Assembly (NCBI GenBank): GCA_963662895.1
Contig: OY759981.1
Location: 1,488,001 to 1,552,000, forward strand
Length of the DNA: 64,000 nt
Source of the DNA: GWE2-42-39 sp963662895
GTDB taxonomy: Bacteria; Bacteroidota; Bacteroidia; Bacteroidales; Prolixibacteraceae
Direction: 5' to 3'
Shown here: one piece after another, positions 1-8,705 of the stretch
How positions within the stretch are numbered: the first letter of the stretch is position 1
Layout: every line of letters begins with the position of its first letter
Translations under genes and position numbers: made by a program
Notes under the pieces: generated by a model
Told to the model about the DNA's origin: nothing
Databases searched by the model: none
What the model saw: the letters and a program-made list of their open reading frames with translations, nothing else

Positions 1-366
1 CATCACTATTTGCCATAAGTCTTGTGTGACCGGGAACTTCCCGATAAAATAATTACTAAGTGTTACCCGGTGTTGGGTTTCGTTATCAGACCTGTTGGGT
101 TCATCGGGCGGGCTGCCCATTAAAAACGAGCCGCCTTCCACGGCTACCATGTTAAAATTTACCCCGTTTACCGTTTCGGTAAAGGAGGCAAAATTGCCGG
201 TTAACTTCCAACCGCACTCGGGGCAATACACCGCTTCCGGGGGCAGACCGGTACGTTTGCAGTCGGGATTCGGGCAGGTTTTGCCCTGCTCTTCTATTTT
301 TGTCCCGCATTGGTTGCAAAATTTAGCCCCGGCAGGGAGTTCGTTGTTACATTCTGGACATTTCAT
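1..366 (-). CDS. zinc-ribbon/FGE-sulfatase-fold protein (partial, copy A)
   Basis: Only the first 122 residues lie in the window; the gene runs off the left edge. The ATG at 364-366 is chosen because it places a CPEC...CNQC zinc ribbon at residue 4, exactly as in its two paralogues. A second ribbon (CPNPDC...CPEC) follows, then the opening of an FGE-sulfatase domain (formylglycine-generating-enzyme fold, related to C-type lectins) with the typical GGSFLMGSPPDEP stretch and a V-T-x-x-L-W motif. This stretch is nearly identical to 971-1336, so A and B are recent tandem duplicates. The family is used as a sensor or ligand-binding fold as well as an enzyme; nothing here shows catalysis. It is the last visible gene of the leftward dynamin/Hsp70 locus. 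Confidence 0.8.
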   Translation of the reverse strand, partial: MKCPECNNELPAGAKFCNQCGTKIEEQGKTCPNPDCKRTGLPPEAVYCPECGWKLTGNFASFTETVNGVNFNMVAVEGGSFLMGSPPDEPNRSDNETQHRVTLSNYFIGKFPVTQDLWQIVM

Positions 367-379
367 ATTGTTATTTTTT

Positions 380-416
380 TTAATCCTGACAGGTTCCCAA
401 AACCTGTCAGGATTAA
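380..416. repeat. perfect 16-bp palindromic hairpin between FGE-fold copies
   Basis: The arms at 380-395 and 401-416 are perfect reverse complements (core AATCCTGACAGGTT) around a 5-base loop. The T run lies at 373-380, on the wrong side for a terminator of the leftward genes: the minus-strand hairpin would be followed by A residues. It looks more like a dispersed palindromic element or an mRNA structure just upstream of the copy A start. Confidence 0.7.
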
Positions 417-476
417 TAATTTCCACTCCATAGTAGCCTCGTGTAAGCTTAAAAGGAAAGGACAGATTCCAACTGT

Positions 477-1336
477 TTACCCTAGAGAAACCGCCAGGCG
501 GAAACCAACGTCGTAGCGGTAGTCCGAGGTGCAGAGGTTACGGGTGGCAACCCGGCAGTACCTCGCACGGCTGCACCAACTGCCGCCACGAAACACGCGG
601 CAAGTACCTGATAAAGGTCCGGCAGGGTCAGTTTGAGGGGTACTGCTATAATCGCCATACCAATCGTTGCACCATTCCCATACGTTACCGCTTATGTCGT
701 ACAAATCCAGTTCATTGGGTTTTTTTCCACCAACCGGCTTGGTCGTTTTACCTTTGCATTTAGCTACTTCATCAATGTTATTGCTCCCTGCATAGGTGTA
801 CCCTTTGCTATCGTTACCACCCCGGGCAGCAAACTCCCATTGTGCTTCGGTGGGCAAACTATATTTTTTCCAGTGAGCTGGTTTAGTTTTTCAAGAAAAA
901 CCTGGCAATCATTCCAGCTTACCCTCTCTACCGGATGGTTATAGCCTTTAAAATTATTTGGATTATTACCCATCACCGTTTGCCATAGCTCCTGGGTTAC
1001 CGGGTATTTGCCAACAAAATAGTTACTAAGTGTTACCCGGTGTTGGGTTTCGTTATCATACCTACCGGGTTCATCGGGCGGGCTGCCCATTAAAAATGAG
1101 CCGCCTTCCACGGCAACCATGTCAAAACTTACCCCGTTTACCGTTTCGGTAAAGGAGGCAAAATTGCCGGTTAACTTCCAACCGCACTCGGGGCAATACA
1201 CCGCTTCCGGGGGCAGACCGGTACGTTTGCAGTCGGGATTCGGGCAGGTTTTGCCCTGCTCTTCTATTTTTGTCCCGCATTGGTTGCAAAATTTAGCCCC
1301 GGCAGGGAGTTCGTTGTTACATTTTGGACATTGCAT
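477..1336 (-). pseudogene. zinc-ribbon/FGE-sulfatase-fold protein, frameshifted (copy B)
   Basis: Starts at ATG 1334-1336 with the same double zinc ribbon as copy A (CPKC...CNQC, then CPNPDC...CPEC), followed by a full FGE-sulfatase domain. The frame breaks at the T run 864-869: upstream reads QLTGKN and then nonsense, while the next frame resumes with SLPTEAQWEFAARGG, the conserved family core. One missing base in the homopolymer explains it, so this may be a sequencing error, a phase-variable switch or a true pseudogene. The second half has the conserved YDISGNVWEWC motif and ends in a RGGSW...CR...R...GFRL segment. In that segment the usual Asn positions hold Cys, Ser, Tyr, Leu and Asp in codons mostly ending in C, as in variable regions of DGR target proteins (inference). 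Confidence 0.75.
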
Positions 1337-1513
1337 TTTATTGATGTAAAAGAAATTATCTTGTATTGTCATTAACACCCTGTTGCAGGTGTTTTTATTT
1401 TTCATTTTGGAGAAGGCTTTTTCATCCGCCCTGTTCTCTCGTCCCTTTCTTACGGCTCCTGTCGCTATCCTTTCCTGCATTTAGCTCAAAACAACGGACC
1501 CAGCCCTTTTAAA

Positions 1514-2905
1514 CTATGGGAATAGAACCAAGCGGAAGCCAAGGCCACCGAGTTGGGAAAGACCACCGTTTGCGCGGTTGGCCGTCCGACAATCCTCGGC
1601 ACTATCACCCCAAGTACCGCCCCGATGCACGCGGAAATAGCCGGATACAGAACCAGTAGGGTCGATCTGTGACCTGCTGATATAACTTCCATACCAGTCC
1701 TGGCACCACTCACTTACATTGCCACTCATATCGTACAATCCCAGTTCATTCGGCCTTTTCTGACCGGCAGGATGTGTTTCTCCCCCGCTATTATAACTAT
1801 GCCATGCTACTACATCAATATTATTACTGCCGGCATAAATATAGCCGTTACTAATACATCCTCCCCGGGCGGCATACTCCCACTGGGCTTCTGTTGGTAA
1901 ACGGTAATGTTTACCTGTCAGTTTATTTAGTGCTTTTATGAATTTCTGGCAATCGTCCCGGCTTACTTGTTCCACCGGTCGATTATCACCTTTAAACCGA
2001 CTTGGATTATTCCCCATCACCGTTTGCCATAAGGCCTGGGTTACTTCTGTTTTACCAATAAAAAAATCACTTACAGTAACCTGATGTTGTTTTTCATCAT
2101 CGTCTCTATCCTTTTCGTTAGCCGGGCTACCCATCGAAAAAGTGCCACCTTTCACAGCTACCATCCCGAAACTGATTCCATTTACTGTTTCGGTAAAACT
2201 TTTTTTCTGTGTCTTTTTTTGTTCCAATAATAACTGTCTCCTTTTCTGTTGTTCCGATAGTAACTTCGTTTTTTTTTGAATATCGGCTATTTTAGTATTG
2301 GCATCCCCATTATATGGACTTTGGGGATATTCCGCAATAAATTTTTTATATCCTGTCTCAGTTGCTTCTTCCAAAGCTTTTTGCCATGCTTCTTCCATTT
2401 CAATTTTCTGTATATTGCTGTTGGCGTCTTCGTTGTATGGACTGTTTGGATATTTTGCAATAAATTCTTTATACTTTTTTTCTGTTTTTTCTTCCAGGGC
2501 ATTTTGCCATGCTTCCTCCATCTCAATTTTCTGCATCGCAAAAGCCGCATGTTTTCCATCCGGATATTTGGCTATATATTGTTCATATGCTTCCAGGGTG
2601 TTCCGGGTAACAGATTTCTCCCATACCTTTTGTTCATTATGCTTAGGGATATATATACCAAGAACTAAGGCAAGGATTGCTGCCAGAGAGAGCAATATTA
2701 TCCACACTGTTTTTTCCCGGTTTTTTTTTCGGGAGTTTCCGTCATCCTCTCCTCCCTCCAATTTTTTTCCACAATCCGAACAATATACCGCTTCCGGTGG
2801 AAAGTCGGTTTTTCCGCATTTGGGGCATACTTTAAACTTATAGCCGCAGTGGTTACAGAATTTTGCCCCGACAGCTATTCCGTTATTACATTTTGGACAT
2901 TTCAT
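1514..2905 (-). CDS. membrane-anchored zinc-ribbon/repeat/FGE-sulfatase-fold protein (copy C)
   Basis: 463 residues. Two zinc ribbons at residues 4-45 (CPKC...CNHC and CPKC...CSDC), a transmembrane helix at about 67-86, three helical repeats of about 45 residues around 100-215 (each with EEAWQ.ALE and a KYP.SPYN-type turn), then an FGE-sulfatase domain from about 240 to the end. The domain shows GGTFSMGSP, LPTEAQWEYAARGG, YDMSGNVSEWC and a C-terminal RGGTW...DCR...R...GFRL. The ribbons would be cytoplasmic and the FGE domain on the far side of the membrane if the single helix is oriented N-in. It sits 10 bp downstream of the GrpE-like gene, so it is co-transcribed with the GTPase/Hsp70 set. 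The catalytic Cys pair of genuine formylglycine-generating enzymes is not evident; a binding role is more likely. Confidence 0.85.
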   Translation of the reverse strand: MKCPKCNNGIAVGAKFCNHCGYKFKVCPKCGKTDFPPEAVYCSDCGKKLEGGEDDGNSRKKNREKTVWIILLSLAAILALVLGIYIPKHNEQKVWEKSVTRNTLEAYEQYIAKYPDGKHAAFAMQKIEMEEAWQNALEEKTEKKYKEFIAKYPNSPYNEDANSNIQKIEMEEAWQKALEEATETGYKKFIAEYPQSPYNGDANTKIADIQKKTKLLSEQQKRRQLLLEQKKTQKKSFTETVNGISFGMVAVKGGTFSMGSPANEKDRDDDEKQHQVTVSDFFIGKTEVTQALWQTVMGNNPSRFKGDNRPVEQVSRDDCQKFIKALNKLTGKHYRLPTEAQWEYAARGGCISNGYIYAGSNNIDVVAWHSYNSGGETHPAGQKRPNELGLYDMSGNVSEWCQDWYGSYISRSQIDPTGSVSGYFRVHRGGTWGDSAEDCRTANRANGGLSQLGGLGFRLVLFP

Positions 2906-2915
2906 AGTCTATTCG

Positions 2916-3764
2916 CTATTTCGTTTTTTGAACTTTTACTTTGGCTTTACGGAACACCCGGTTTTCCAAGGCCAACCCGGAACAAATTATCTTCTCCAGT
3001 AAAGTACCTTCCGAAACAGGTTCCATGGGTACGGGGATGTGGCGCAATACCGAAAAAGGCTCGTTTTTATCGTCAATGCGCTGCAGACCGGAACGTTCCA
3101 GCATTTCCTGGAACCGTTTTACAAGCATTTCGGCCATCATTTTCCCTTCATCAGTTTCTAACCTTGCGATATAGCCCTCGAACTCGTTCATCAGATCGAG
3201 ACATTCTTCGGTTAATTTCACAAAGGGTTTGTTGTCAAGCAATGAGGGCGGCAATTTTTCTTCCGGTTTATCAATAACGACATCTTTTCCGGCACCCGTT
3301 TGCATTTCATTTTCTACCTGTTCTTCAGGCACGGGAGCATCGGCAGTTATATCATCCGGACTTTCCGAATTCTCAATAACATCAGGTTCTTTTGTTGGAA
3401 TTGAATCTTGGTCTGAAATGTCTCCATCCTCAAGCGGTTGAACTAATTTTTCGCTGTCGGAAGAAAACAAGTTATCATCCGTTTCGGTATTCTGAGGAGC
3501 CGTTGTTTTATCAGCTTCGTTGTTAACAGCAAGCTCATCAGGGCTTATTGCCTGTTCATCTACATTATTGGCAGAAGTTGTATCTTCTTCTTCATTCGAA
3601 ATGTTTTGTAAATCATCCGACAAAATGGTTTCTTCAAGCTCACCGCCCACTTTCGGTCCTTCAAAAACAGGTTTATTCCTGTTTTCAAAAACAGCGTTCT
3701 CTTCTTTTTGTGAAACTTCCTCCGATTCTTTAAATAGTTTTAATAATGGTTTGAAGATGTTCAT
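2916..3764 (-). CDS. GrpE-like nucleotide exchange factor with long acidic N-terminus
   Basis: 282 residues from ATG 3762-3764; the frame stays open upstream but overlaps the GTPase gene, so this methionine (MNIFKPLLKLF) is preferred. Residues up to about 165 are acidic and low in complexity (Glu, Asp, Ser, Asn rich) with no recognisable domain. The C-terminal third resembles GrpE: a helical stretch, then HIPVPMEPVSEGTLLEKII and LALENRVFRKAKVKV, matching the GrpE beta-wing that ends in a G..l.gr.iR.A.V.V pattern. GrpE proteins release ADP from Hsp70, and an Hsp70 gene lies two genes upstream in the same operon, so a dedicated partner role is inferred. Overall length exceeds ordinary GrpE (about 190-200 residues) because of the acidic extension. 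Confidence 0.65.
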   Translation of the reverse strand: MNIFKPLLKLFKESEEVSQKEENAVFENRNKPVFEGPKVGGELEETILSDDLQNISNEEEDTTSANNVDEQAISPDELAVNNEADKTTAPQNTETDDNLFSSDSEKLVQPLEDGDISDQDSIPTKEPDVIENSESPDDITADAPVPEEQVENEMQTGAGKDVVIDKPEEKLPPSLLDNKPFVKLTEECLDLMNEFEGYIARLETDEGKMMAEMLVKRFQEMLERSGLQRIDDKNEPFSVLRHIPVPMEPVSEGTLLEKIICSGLALENRVFRKAKVKVQKTK

Positions 3765-3840
3765 ATTTATAGATGTTAGACTTATAGATATTAGACTAAA
3801 AGAGTATTCGAATATTATTGTTCGTTGTTCATGTATCTTG

Positions 3841-5499
3841 TTATTTTGTTGTCCCGTAAGCCGAAATAGCATACTGAGCCACCATACGGCGGTCTTTGCT
3901 CCGGGTAAGGTTAAGCTCCAGGTTCCAGTATTGCTGCCGGCGTCCGCGGGTATCATCATCAACACTTCCGGTCGTGTCCCCGTACATCCCGAAAAGGGTA
4001 AAAAGCTCGTTTTGTTCTTCTTTGCTGAACAAGGTTACATTTTGCTCAATTAGCTGTAACGCACGGAAATTTTCATCGGTACGTTCCAGTTTTAATTGGA
4101 GGTTTTCTATTTCGGGTATCAGCTCCGTTTTAATTGTTGCACTAAGCTCGTCCATTTCTTTCTCTGTTTTGAGATAGGTTTTCATGAAATTCATGAGTTT
4201 TTGGGCTGTAGTATTATTGCCCCGGGCTTGCGGATGGGAATTGATAAAATCTTCAAACTCTTTTCTCGAACGGACTTCTTTTCCCAGTTTATAAAGCCGG
4301 TTACGTTCAATATCGCTCAGTATGGAGCGCAATTCATTACTGATCCGGTAACAGCGGAGAAGCCTGCCCCTGTTAAAAAAGTGCTTTTGGATAATATCCA
4401 TTACCCGGTTTATTCCTGCAATATCAGTAAGTTTGCTTATTGCTTTGTCCAAAGGATAATTGTAGAGATAACCGGCTATTACCACGAAAACCCGCCAGAG
4501 CATATCCCCCTTCAGCTCTTTCCGTTCGTCAACAGATATAGGAGGAACTTTTGAAGAAGCAAAAATCCGGGTAAAAATAGTACTGGTACTAAAGTAGTGT
4601 TTATCCGATTTCATCAGGTAGTCGAAAGCTTTTTGCGGCAGGCTTTTTAGTTTTTGCTGCATCCCTTCCAACTTGTTGTTTTTTCGCAATTCGTCCAAAG
4701 CCCTCCAAATCCCGGCAGAAACAGGAACGACCGTGTTTAGCTCGTGTTGCATTTTCAAAGCTATTGATGATGTCAGCACGTCCCGTTGCCTGATAATTTC
4801 GTCTGAAAGGTCAACTTGCGCCATCACGCCAATGGCATTCATCGCCGATGAACCGCCATTGGTAGCTGCCTGAAATTCCTGCATGAAGCCCTGCATGCTC
4901 GCATTGGCAACCTGTCCGATGAGGTAAACAACCGCATCGGCGTTTGCTGTTTGGTCCTTGGTTTCCCGGCTATGCCGTTGCCTGAGGTTAAAATATTCTT
5001 CGGTAATTTTCTGATGTCCTTCTCCATCTTTTCCCACTATCGCATCGGTCCCCGGAGTATCTACCAGGGTTACTTCATCAAAGATAGGGTCAGACAACAG
5101 AAATTCGATCCGTTTTATTCCTTCGGCTTTTTGCAAGGTTGCTTTATCGTTGCCCTGCAACGAATCGAGAAATTCTTTTGTTTCAAATGTTTGCCGTCCG
5201 TTGGCCCAGACTACCAATACCGGTCGATTGGGATCAGGAGGAGTCCCTTTTCTGAAAACATTGATAGTAGCCGTTGTTTCGGTTGTTCCTGTTTTGGCCA
5301 GGTCTTTTCCAAGTAAAGCATTTAAAAACGAACTTTTCCCTGCCTTTACACGTCCGGCAATAGCCAGTACACAAGGCTGTCCGGCCTGGGCTTTCAGACT
5401 TTGTAAATGTTCGAGGTAGTCGGCACGCCACGGCGATTGTTCAACAAAAGCAATCAGCTTGTCGATGGCTTGTTGGGTTTGTTCAACGGGATTTTTCAT
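3841..5499 (-). CDS. dynamin-like GTPase, smaller paralogue
   Basis: 552 residues. The GTPase domain has a P-loop GRVKAGKS at 49-56, a switch-I threonine region TGTTETTA, and G3 DTPGTD at 147-152; G4 is weak (MAQVD around 226-230). Residues after about 330 are mostly predicted helix with a charged coiled-coil stretch (EKEMDELSATIKTELIPEIE) typical of dynamin stalk regions. No clear membrane hairpin is visible, unlike the larger GTPase two genes upstream, so the two may work as a heteromeric pair, as many bacterial dynamin-like proteins do. It lies 45 bp after the Hsp70 gene and 76 bp before the GrpE-like gene. Function is unknown; bacterial relatives act in membrane remodelling or phage defence. 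Confidence 0.85.
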   Translation of the reverse strand: MKNPVEQTQQAIDKLIAFVEQSPWRADYLEHLQSLKAQAGQPCVLAIAGRVKAGKSSFLNALLGKDLAKTGTTETTATINVFRKGTPPDPNRPVLVVWANGRQTFETKEFLDSLQGNDKATLQKAEGIKRIEFLLSDPIFDEVTLVDTPGTDAIVGKDGEGHQKITEEYFNLRQRHSRETKDQTANADAVVYLIGQVANASMQGFMQEFQAATNGGSSAMNAIGVMAQVDLSDEIIRQRDVLTSSIALKMQHELNTVVPVSAGIWRALDELRKNNKLEGMQQKLKSLPQKAFDYLMKSDKHYFSTSTIFTRIFASSKVPPISVDERKELKGDMLWRVFVVIAGYLYNYPLDKAISKLTDIAGINRVMDIIQKHFFNRGRLLRCYRISNELRSILSDIERNRLYKLGKEVRSRKEFEDFINSHPQARGNNTTAQKLMNFMKTYLKTEKEMDELSATIKTELIPEIENLQLKLERTDENFRALQLIEQNVTLFSKEEQNELFTLFGMYGDTTGSVDDDTRGRRQQYWNLELNLTRSKDRRMVAQYAISAYGTTK

Positions 5500-5544
5500 A
5501 TATTTAAAACAGGCTTATTTTTCAATAAATCCAAATCTGATCCT

Positions 5545-6765
5545 TTATCCAGTAAAACTTACATTCTTTTTACCACATTTAATGCAAAACCGGTCTGCTG
5601 TTGAGATTTTATTTCCGCAATAAATACAGAAAACCTGTTTGTGCTGAACTTGTTGTTGCCCGTTAGGATTGTAAATGACCGCTCCCAATGCCACGGCCAC
5701 ATCCACCTGCATTACTTTTTTAGGTTCTACCGGAAGTATTTGCTTCAGTTTTTCATACACAATAGGGATACGCGAACTCCCGCCTATCATGATGGCTGTA
5801 TCAATTTTATAGCCTGCTTCTTTTACTTTTTTTAGCAAACGTTCGGTGCGGACAATCGTTTTGTCGATAATGGGTTCAACCATTTTATCAAAGTCAGGCC
5901 GGTTTAACTGCATCTCTACACGGTTAAATCCCGGAGGAGGCAATACTTCCGAAAAATCATATTTAGGGAAAAGTGACATTTGTTCTTTGTGTTTTCTGCA
6001 CTTTGCCTTAAAACCAATGTCACGGTTATTGGGATTTATGTCTATTGTACGGTTACATTGCTCTTTGGTAACCTGTTCCCAACGGTCGTAAAGCGCCTCG
6101 TCAATATCGTCCCCTCCACAGTAAGCATCTCCTTCAGGATCGAGCGGAACACGGAATTGTTCTTCGTTGTTGTACTGCACAAAGGCAACGTCAAATGTTC
6201 CGCCGCCAAAATCATATACGAGTACATTTTTTATTTTCTCGTTAGTTGTTGAGGCATATCCCAGAGCGGCAGCAATGGGTTCCTCCAGCAGTTGTATTTT
6301 TTTGAACCCTGCAAGTGTAGCTGCTTTGCGCAGCATTTCTTTTTGCCATGCCGCAAAAATTACCGGGTGGGTGATTGTAACTTCTTCAACCGGCTGCCCG
6401 TTGAAACAGGTTATTTCAGCCTGTTCTTTTATTTTGTGTAAAATGGCTGCAATTATTTCCTCATGCGACACTTTCCCTCCTCCGGGCAAATAATAAAACT
6501 GCCCTTGTTTCATGTGCCTCTTAATACTCATTACCACCGACTGCAATATCTGATGCCGGTGTTCCGGTTTCATTCCGCTACTGTTCTCCAATTGGTTATA
6601 TGCTGCTAACCCAACCATAATGCCATCGGGCCCGTAATAAACCACTGAAGGCATTTTTTGCATACTTATATCGTGAAACGTAATTGCTTCAGGTTGCCTG
6701 GTCTTTGGGTTTATCCATGAGGCTGTACTGAAAGATGTTCCGAAATCAATACCTATTTTGTTCAT
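5545..6765 (-). CDS. Hsp70-family ATPase with C-terminal zinc ribbon in place of the substrate domain
   Basis: 406 residues. The actin-fold ATPase domain is complete: phosphate 1 GIDFGTSFS at 5-13, LLEEPIAAALGYA, phosphate 2 YDFGGGTFDV, and the adenosine motif MIGGSSRIP. After about residue 375, where DnaK would carry its linker and peptide-binding domain, there is only a CIYCGNKI...CIKCGKK zinc ribbon. The protein therefore cannot bind clients in the usual way. The ribbon resembles those at the N-termini of the three FGE-fold proteins in the locus, suggesting a shared docking partner (inference). The start ATG at 6763-6765 is 3 bp after the preceding GTPase stop, indicating translational coupling. 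A GrpE-like factor is encoded downstream; no DnaJ is visible. Confidence 0.9.
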   Translation of the reverse strand: MNKIGIDFGTSFSTASWINPKTRQPEAITFHDISMQKMPSVVYYGPDGIMVGLAAYNQLENSSGMKPEHRHQILQSVVMSIKRHMKQGQFYYLPGGGKVSHEEIIAAILHKIKEQAEITCFNGQPVEEVTITHPVIFAAWQKEMLRKAATLAGFKKIQLLEEPIAAALGYASTTNEKIKNVLVYDFGGGTFDVAFVQYNNEEQFRVPLDPEGDAYCGGDDIDEALYDRWEQVTKEQCNRTIDINPNNRDIGFKAKCRKHKEQMSLFPKYDFSEVLPPPGFNRVEMQLNRPDFDKMVEPIIDKTIVRTERLLKKVKEAGYKIDTAIMIGGSSRIPIVYEKLKQILPVEPKKVMQVDVAVALGAVIYNPNGQQQVQHKQVFCIYCGNKISTADRFCIKCGKKNVSFTG

Positions 6766-6768
6766 TTT

Positions 6769-8694
6769 TTAAGCCAATGCCTTTTGTATAAATAACAGTT
6801 CTTTTTCTTCTTCTGAAATTTGGCCGGAGATGGCGATCCAGTTTTTCCGTTGCCCGTTAATCAAGATTAGTTCTTTCTGCCGCTGTTCCGCCCCTAACCT
6901 GGCCTGTTCGTCCAATCTCTTTTGTTCTGATTCCAGTTGTTTTTTCTGATTTTCATACATTGATGTCATGGCTTTTTCTACCGAGTTGGATAACTCCGAA
7001 GTGAAGGTTTGTACGATAGATTTATGTCCTCCTTCGACAGGGGTATAAAAAAGCTGGGCATTTATCTCATTCATTGTTTTAGCCAAATGGTTTTTTAAGT
7101 TGGCCTTATTTTTTTCAACAGCTCTTTGTTCGGCGGTATTTTTTCCTCCAAGCCAGCCAAAGAGTACTGTTCCCAAAAAAATAACAGGAAAAAACGGGGC
7201 AAGTGCAACACCGGCCATACCTAATATAGTTCCACCGACAGTTGTAACAATTGCAGCATCGTAATACTTGGCTTTATAGCTTTGAAATTTTTCGCCAGAT
7301 GTTAGATTAACCATTTGCACTTCATCAGACGATGATAAAGAATAATCATCGCTTACTTTTTCTATTTCGGCATGAACAACATTTAATGTTGTCATTACCT
7401 CATGTTGTCCGGAAGCAGCTATAGCCTGCCATTCTGTTGCGACTTCCCCTATCATTTCTTTAAAAGAGTTCTCTGAAAATTTTTTAATACTACTAATACT
7501 ATTTAACGAATCTATCTTTTCATTGTATTTTTTATAAATAGCCCCTGTTGTAGAAGTCAACAAACTTGCCCTGTTATGTATTCCGGAAACAATAGCCTGA
7601 ACTTCCTGCATTACTTCTTTCCTTTTTGTACTGGAAGGCCCCCATAGTTTTTCGAAAGCCTGCCTGAGCGCAATTTTTTTTTCTCTTACTTTTTCCTGTT
7701 CTTTTTTTGACGAAGCCGAAATCATTTTCAGTTGCTCATCGATACTTGATAAAGCTTTATTTTTCTGTTTATTCGCTTCATTCCAGGCGAAACGCGTACG
7801 GGAAAGGCCTACCGTTATATACATCACCCGCAACAGTTCTTCATATACATCAGGGAAATAGCTGAACTCCACCATTTCCTTTTTTGCATCGGCTTCTTTT
7901 TCTTTCGCAGCTTCAGATAAAGTAGTACTGGCCATGGGATATACCTTTGGCATGGTATAACATTTATTACCGAAAGAATCTTTCAGCAGTGTTTCAGTCC
8001 GGCTAATCTGTGTAACCCAATGCGATTCATCAAAACAATCAATTTTGGTCATCACAAACATCACGAACGGAGTAACGGCAAATACCTTCTCCAGGAAAAG
8101 CTTTTCCTGCTGCACCATTGGTAGTGAAGGCTCGAATACAAAAACAACAGCCGCTGCATTTTGAATATAACGTTGGGTTATCAACTCGTGCGATTTGTAC
8201 AGGGCACCTAATCCGGGGGTATCAACGATACTGACTCCCTGCGGCAAAAATTCAACAGAAGTATTAACTTGTATATAATCTAGTTGCCGGTTTTTGAATA
8301 CCGGTTCTCTCATCAAGCCGGCATCAACCTGCGAGCCATACCTGCTTAATTGCTCCCGGGTAATGGGTTCAGAAGTACCATCAGTAAAAATCAAGGCAAA
8401 CGACTCCTTTTCATTATTTGATATCCTGAAAACCTGCGATGTCGTCTCTTTTACCCCTGTAGGTAAAATATCCTGCCCGATTAAAGCATTAATAAACGTA
8501 CTTTTCCCTTTTTTCACCTCCCCGCAAACAACAATATCGTAACCGGGTTTTGCAAGTAGTCCGGAAGCAACATTAAAAGGTTCGCTTACATCAGGCAGAT
8601 TATCTGCCTGACTTTCTTTTTTTATTGAATTTAAAGAAGCTAATAAATCATTTCGTAATTTCAGGGCTCTTGGTTCAATCTCTTTCCAGGTCAT
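6769..8694 (-). CDS. dynamin-like GTPase with membrane hairpin
   Basis: 641 residues. The G domain shows P-loop GEVKKGKS at 58-65, G2 region TGVKETTSQ, G3 DTPGLG at 158-163 and G4 TKID at 216-219. A long helical region follows (about 300-470, with the charged stretch KKEQEKVREKK), then a hydrophobic glycine-rich hairpin at about 478-516, as in the membrane-inserting paddle of bacterial dynamin-like proteins. The C-terminus is a charged coiled coil (ENQKKQLESEQKRLDEQARL). It is followed after 3 bp by the Hsp70 gene. The family hydrolyses GTP to deform or tether membranes; some members belong to anti-phage systems such as Eleos (family knowledge). A role for this one is not established. Confidence 0.9.
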   Translation of the reverse strand: MTWKEIEPRALKLRNDLLASLNSIKKESQADNLPDVSEPFNVASGLLAKPGYDIVVCGEVKKGKSTFINALIGQDILPTGVKETTSQVFRISNNEKESFALIFTDGTSEPITREQLSRYGSQVDAGLMREPVFKNRQLDYIQVNTSVEFLPQGVSIVDTPGLGALYKSHELITQRYIQNAAAVVFVFEPSLPMVQQEKLFLEKVFAVTPFVMFVMTKIDCFDESHWVTQISRTETLLKDSFGNKCYTMPKVYPMASTTLSEAAKEKEADAKKEMVEFSYFPDVYEELLRVMYITVGLSRTRFAWNEANKQKNKALSSIDEQLKMISASSKKEQEKVREKKIALRQAFEKLWGPSSTKRKEVMQEVQAIVSGIHNRASLLTSTTGAIYKKYNEKIDSLNSISSIKKFSENSFKEMIGEVATEWQAIAASGQHEVMTTLNVVHAEIEKVSDDYSLSSSDEVQMVNLTSGEKFQSYKAKYYDAAIVTTVGGTILGMAGVALAPFFPVIFLGTVLFGWLGGKNTAEQRAVEKNKANLKNHLAKTMNEINAQLFYTPVEGGHKSIVQTFTSELSNSVEKAMTSMYENQKKQLESEQKRLDEQARLGAEQRQKELILINGQRKNWIAISGQISEEEKELLFIQKALA

Positions 8695-8705
8695 ATTTAA
8701 CGGTT

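Noticed and set aside
380..416. Intrinsic terminator
   Set aside because: The hairpin is perfect, but the T run is on the wrong side for leftward genes and nothing rightward needs ending there.
1..2905. Genuine formylglycine-generating enzymes maturing the sulfatase at 34994-36535
   Set aside because: The catalytic cysteines of true FGE are not evident, the genes are 32 kb away, and they belong to the GTPase/Hsp70 operon.
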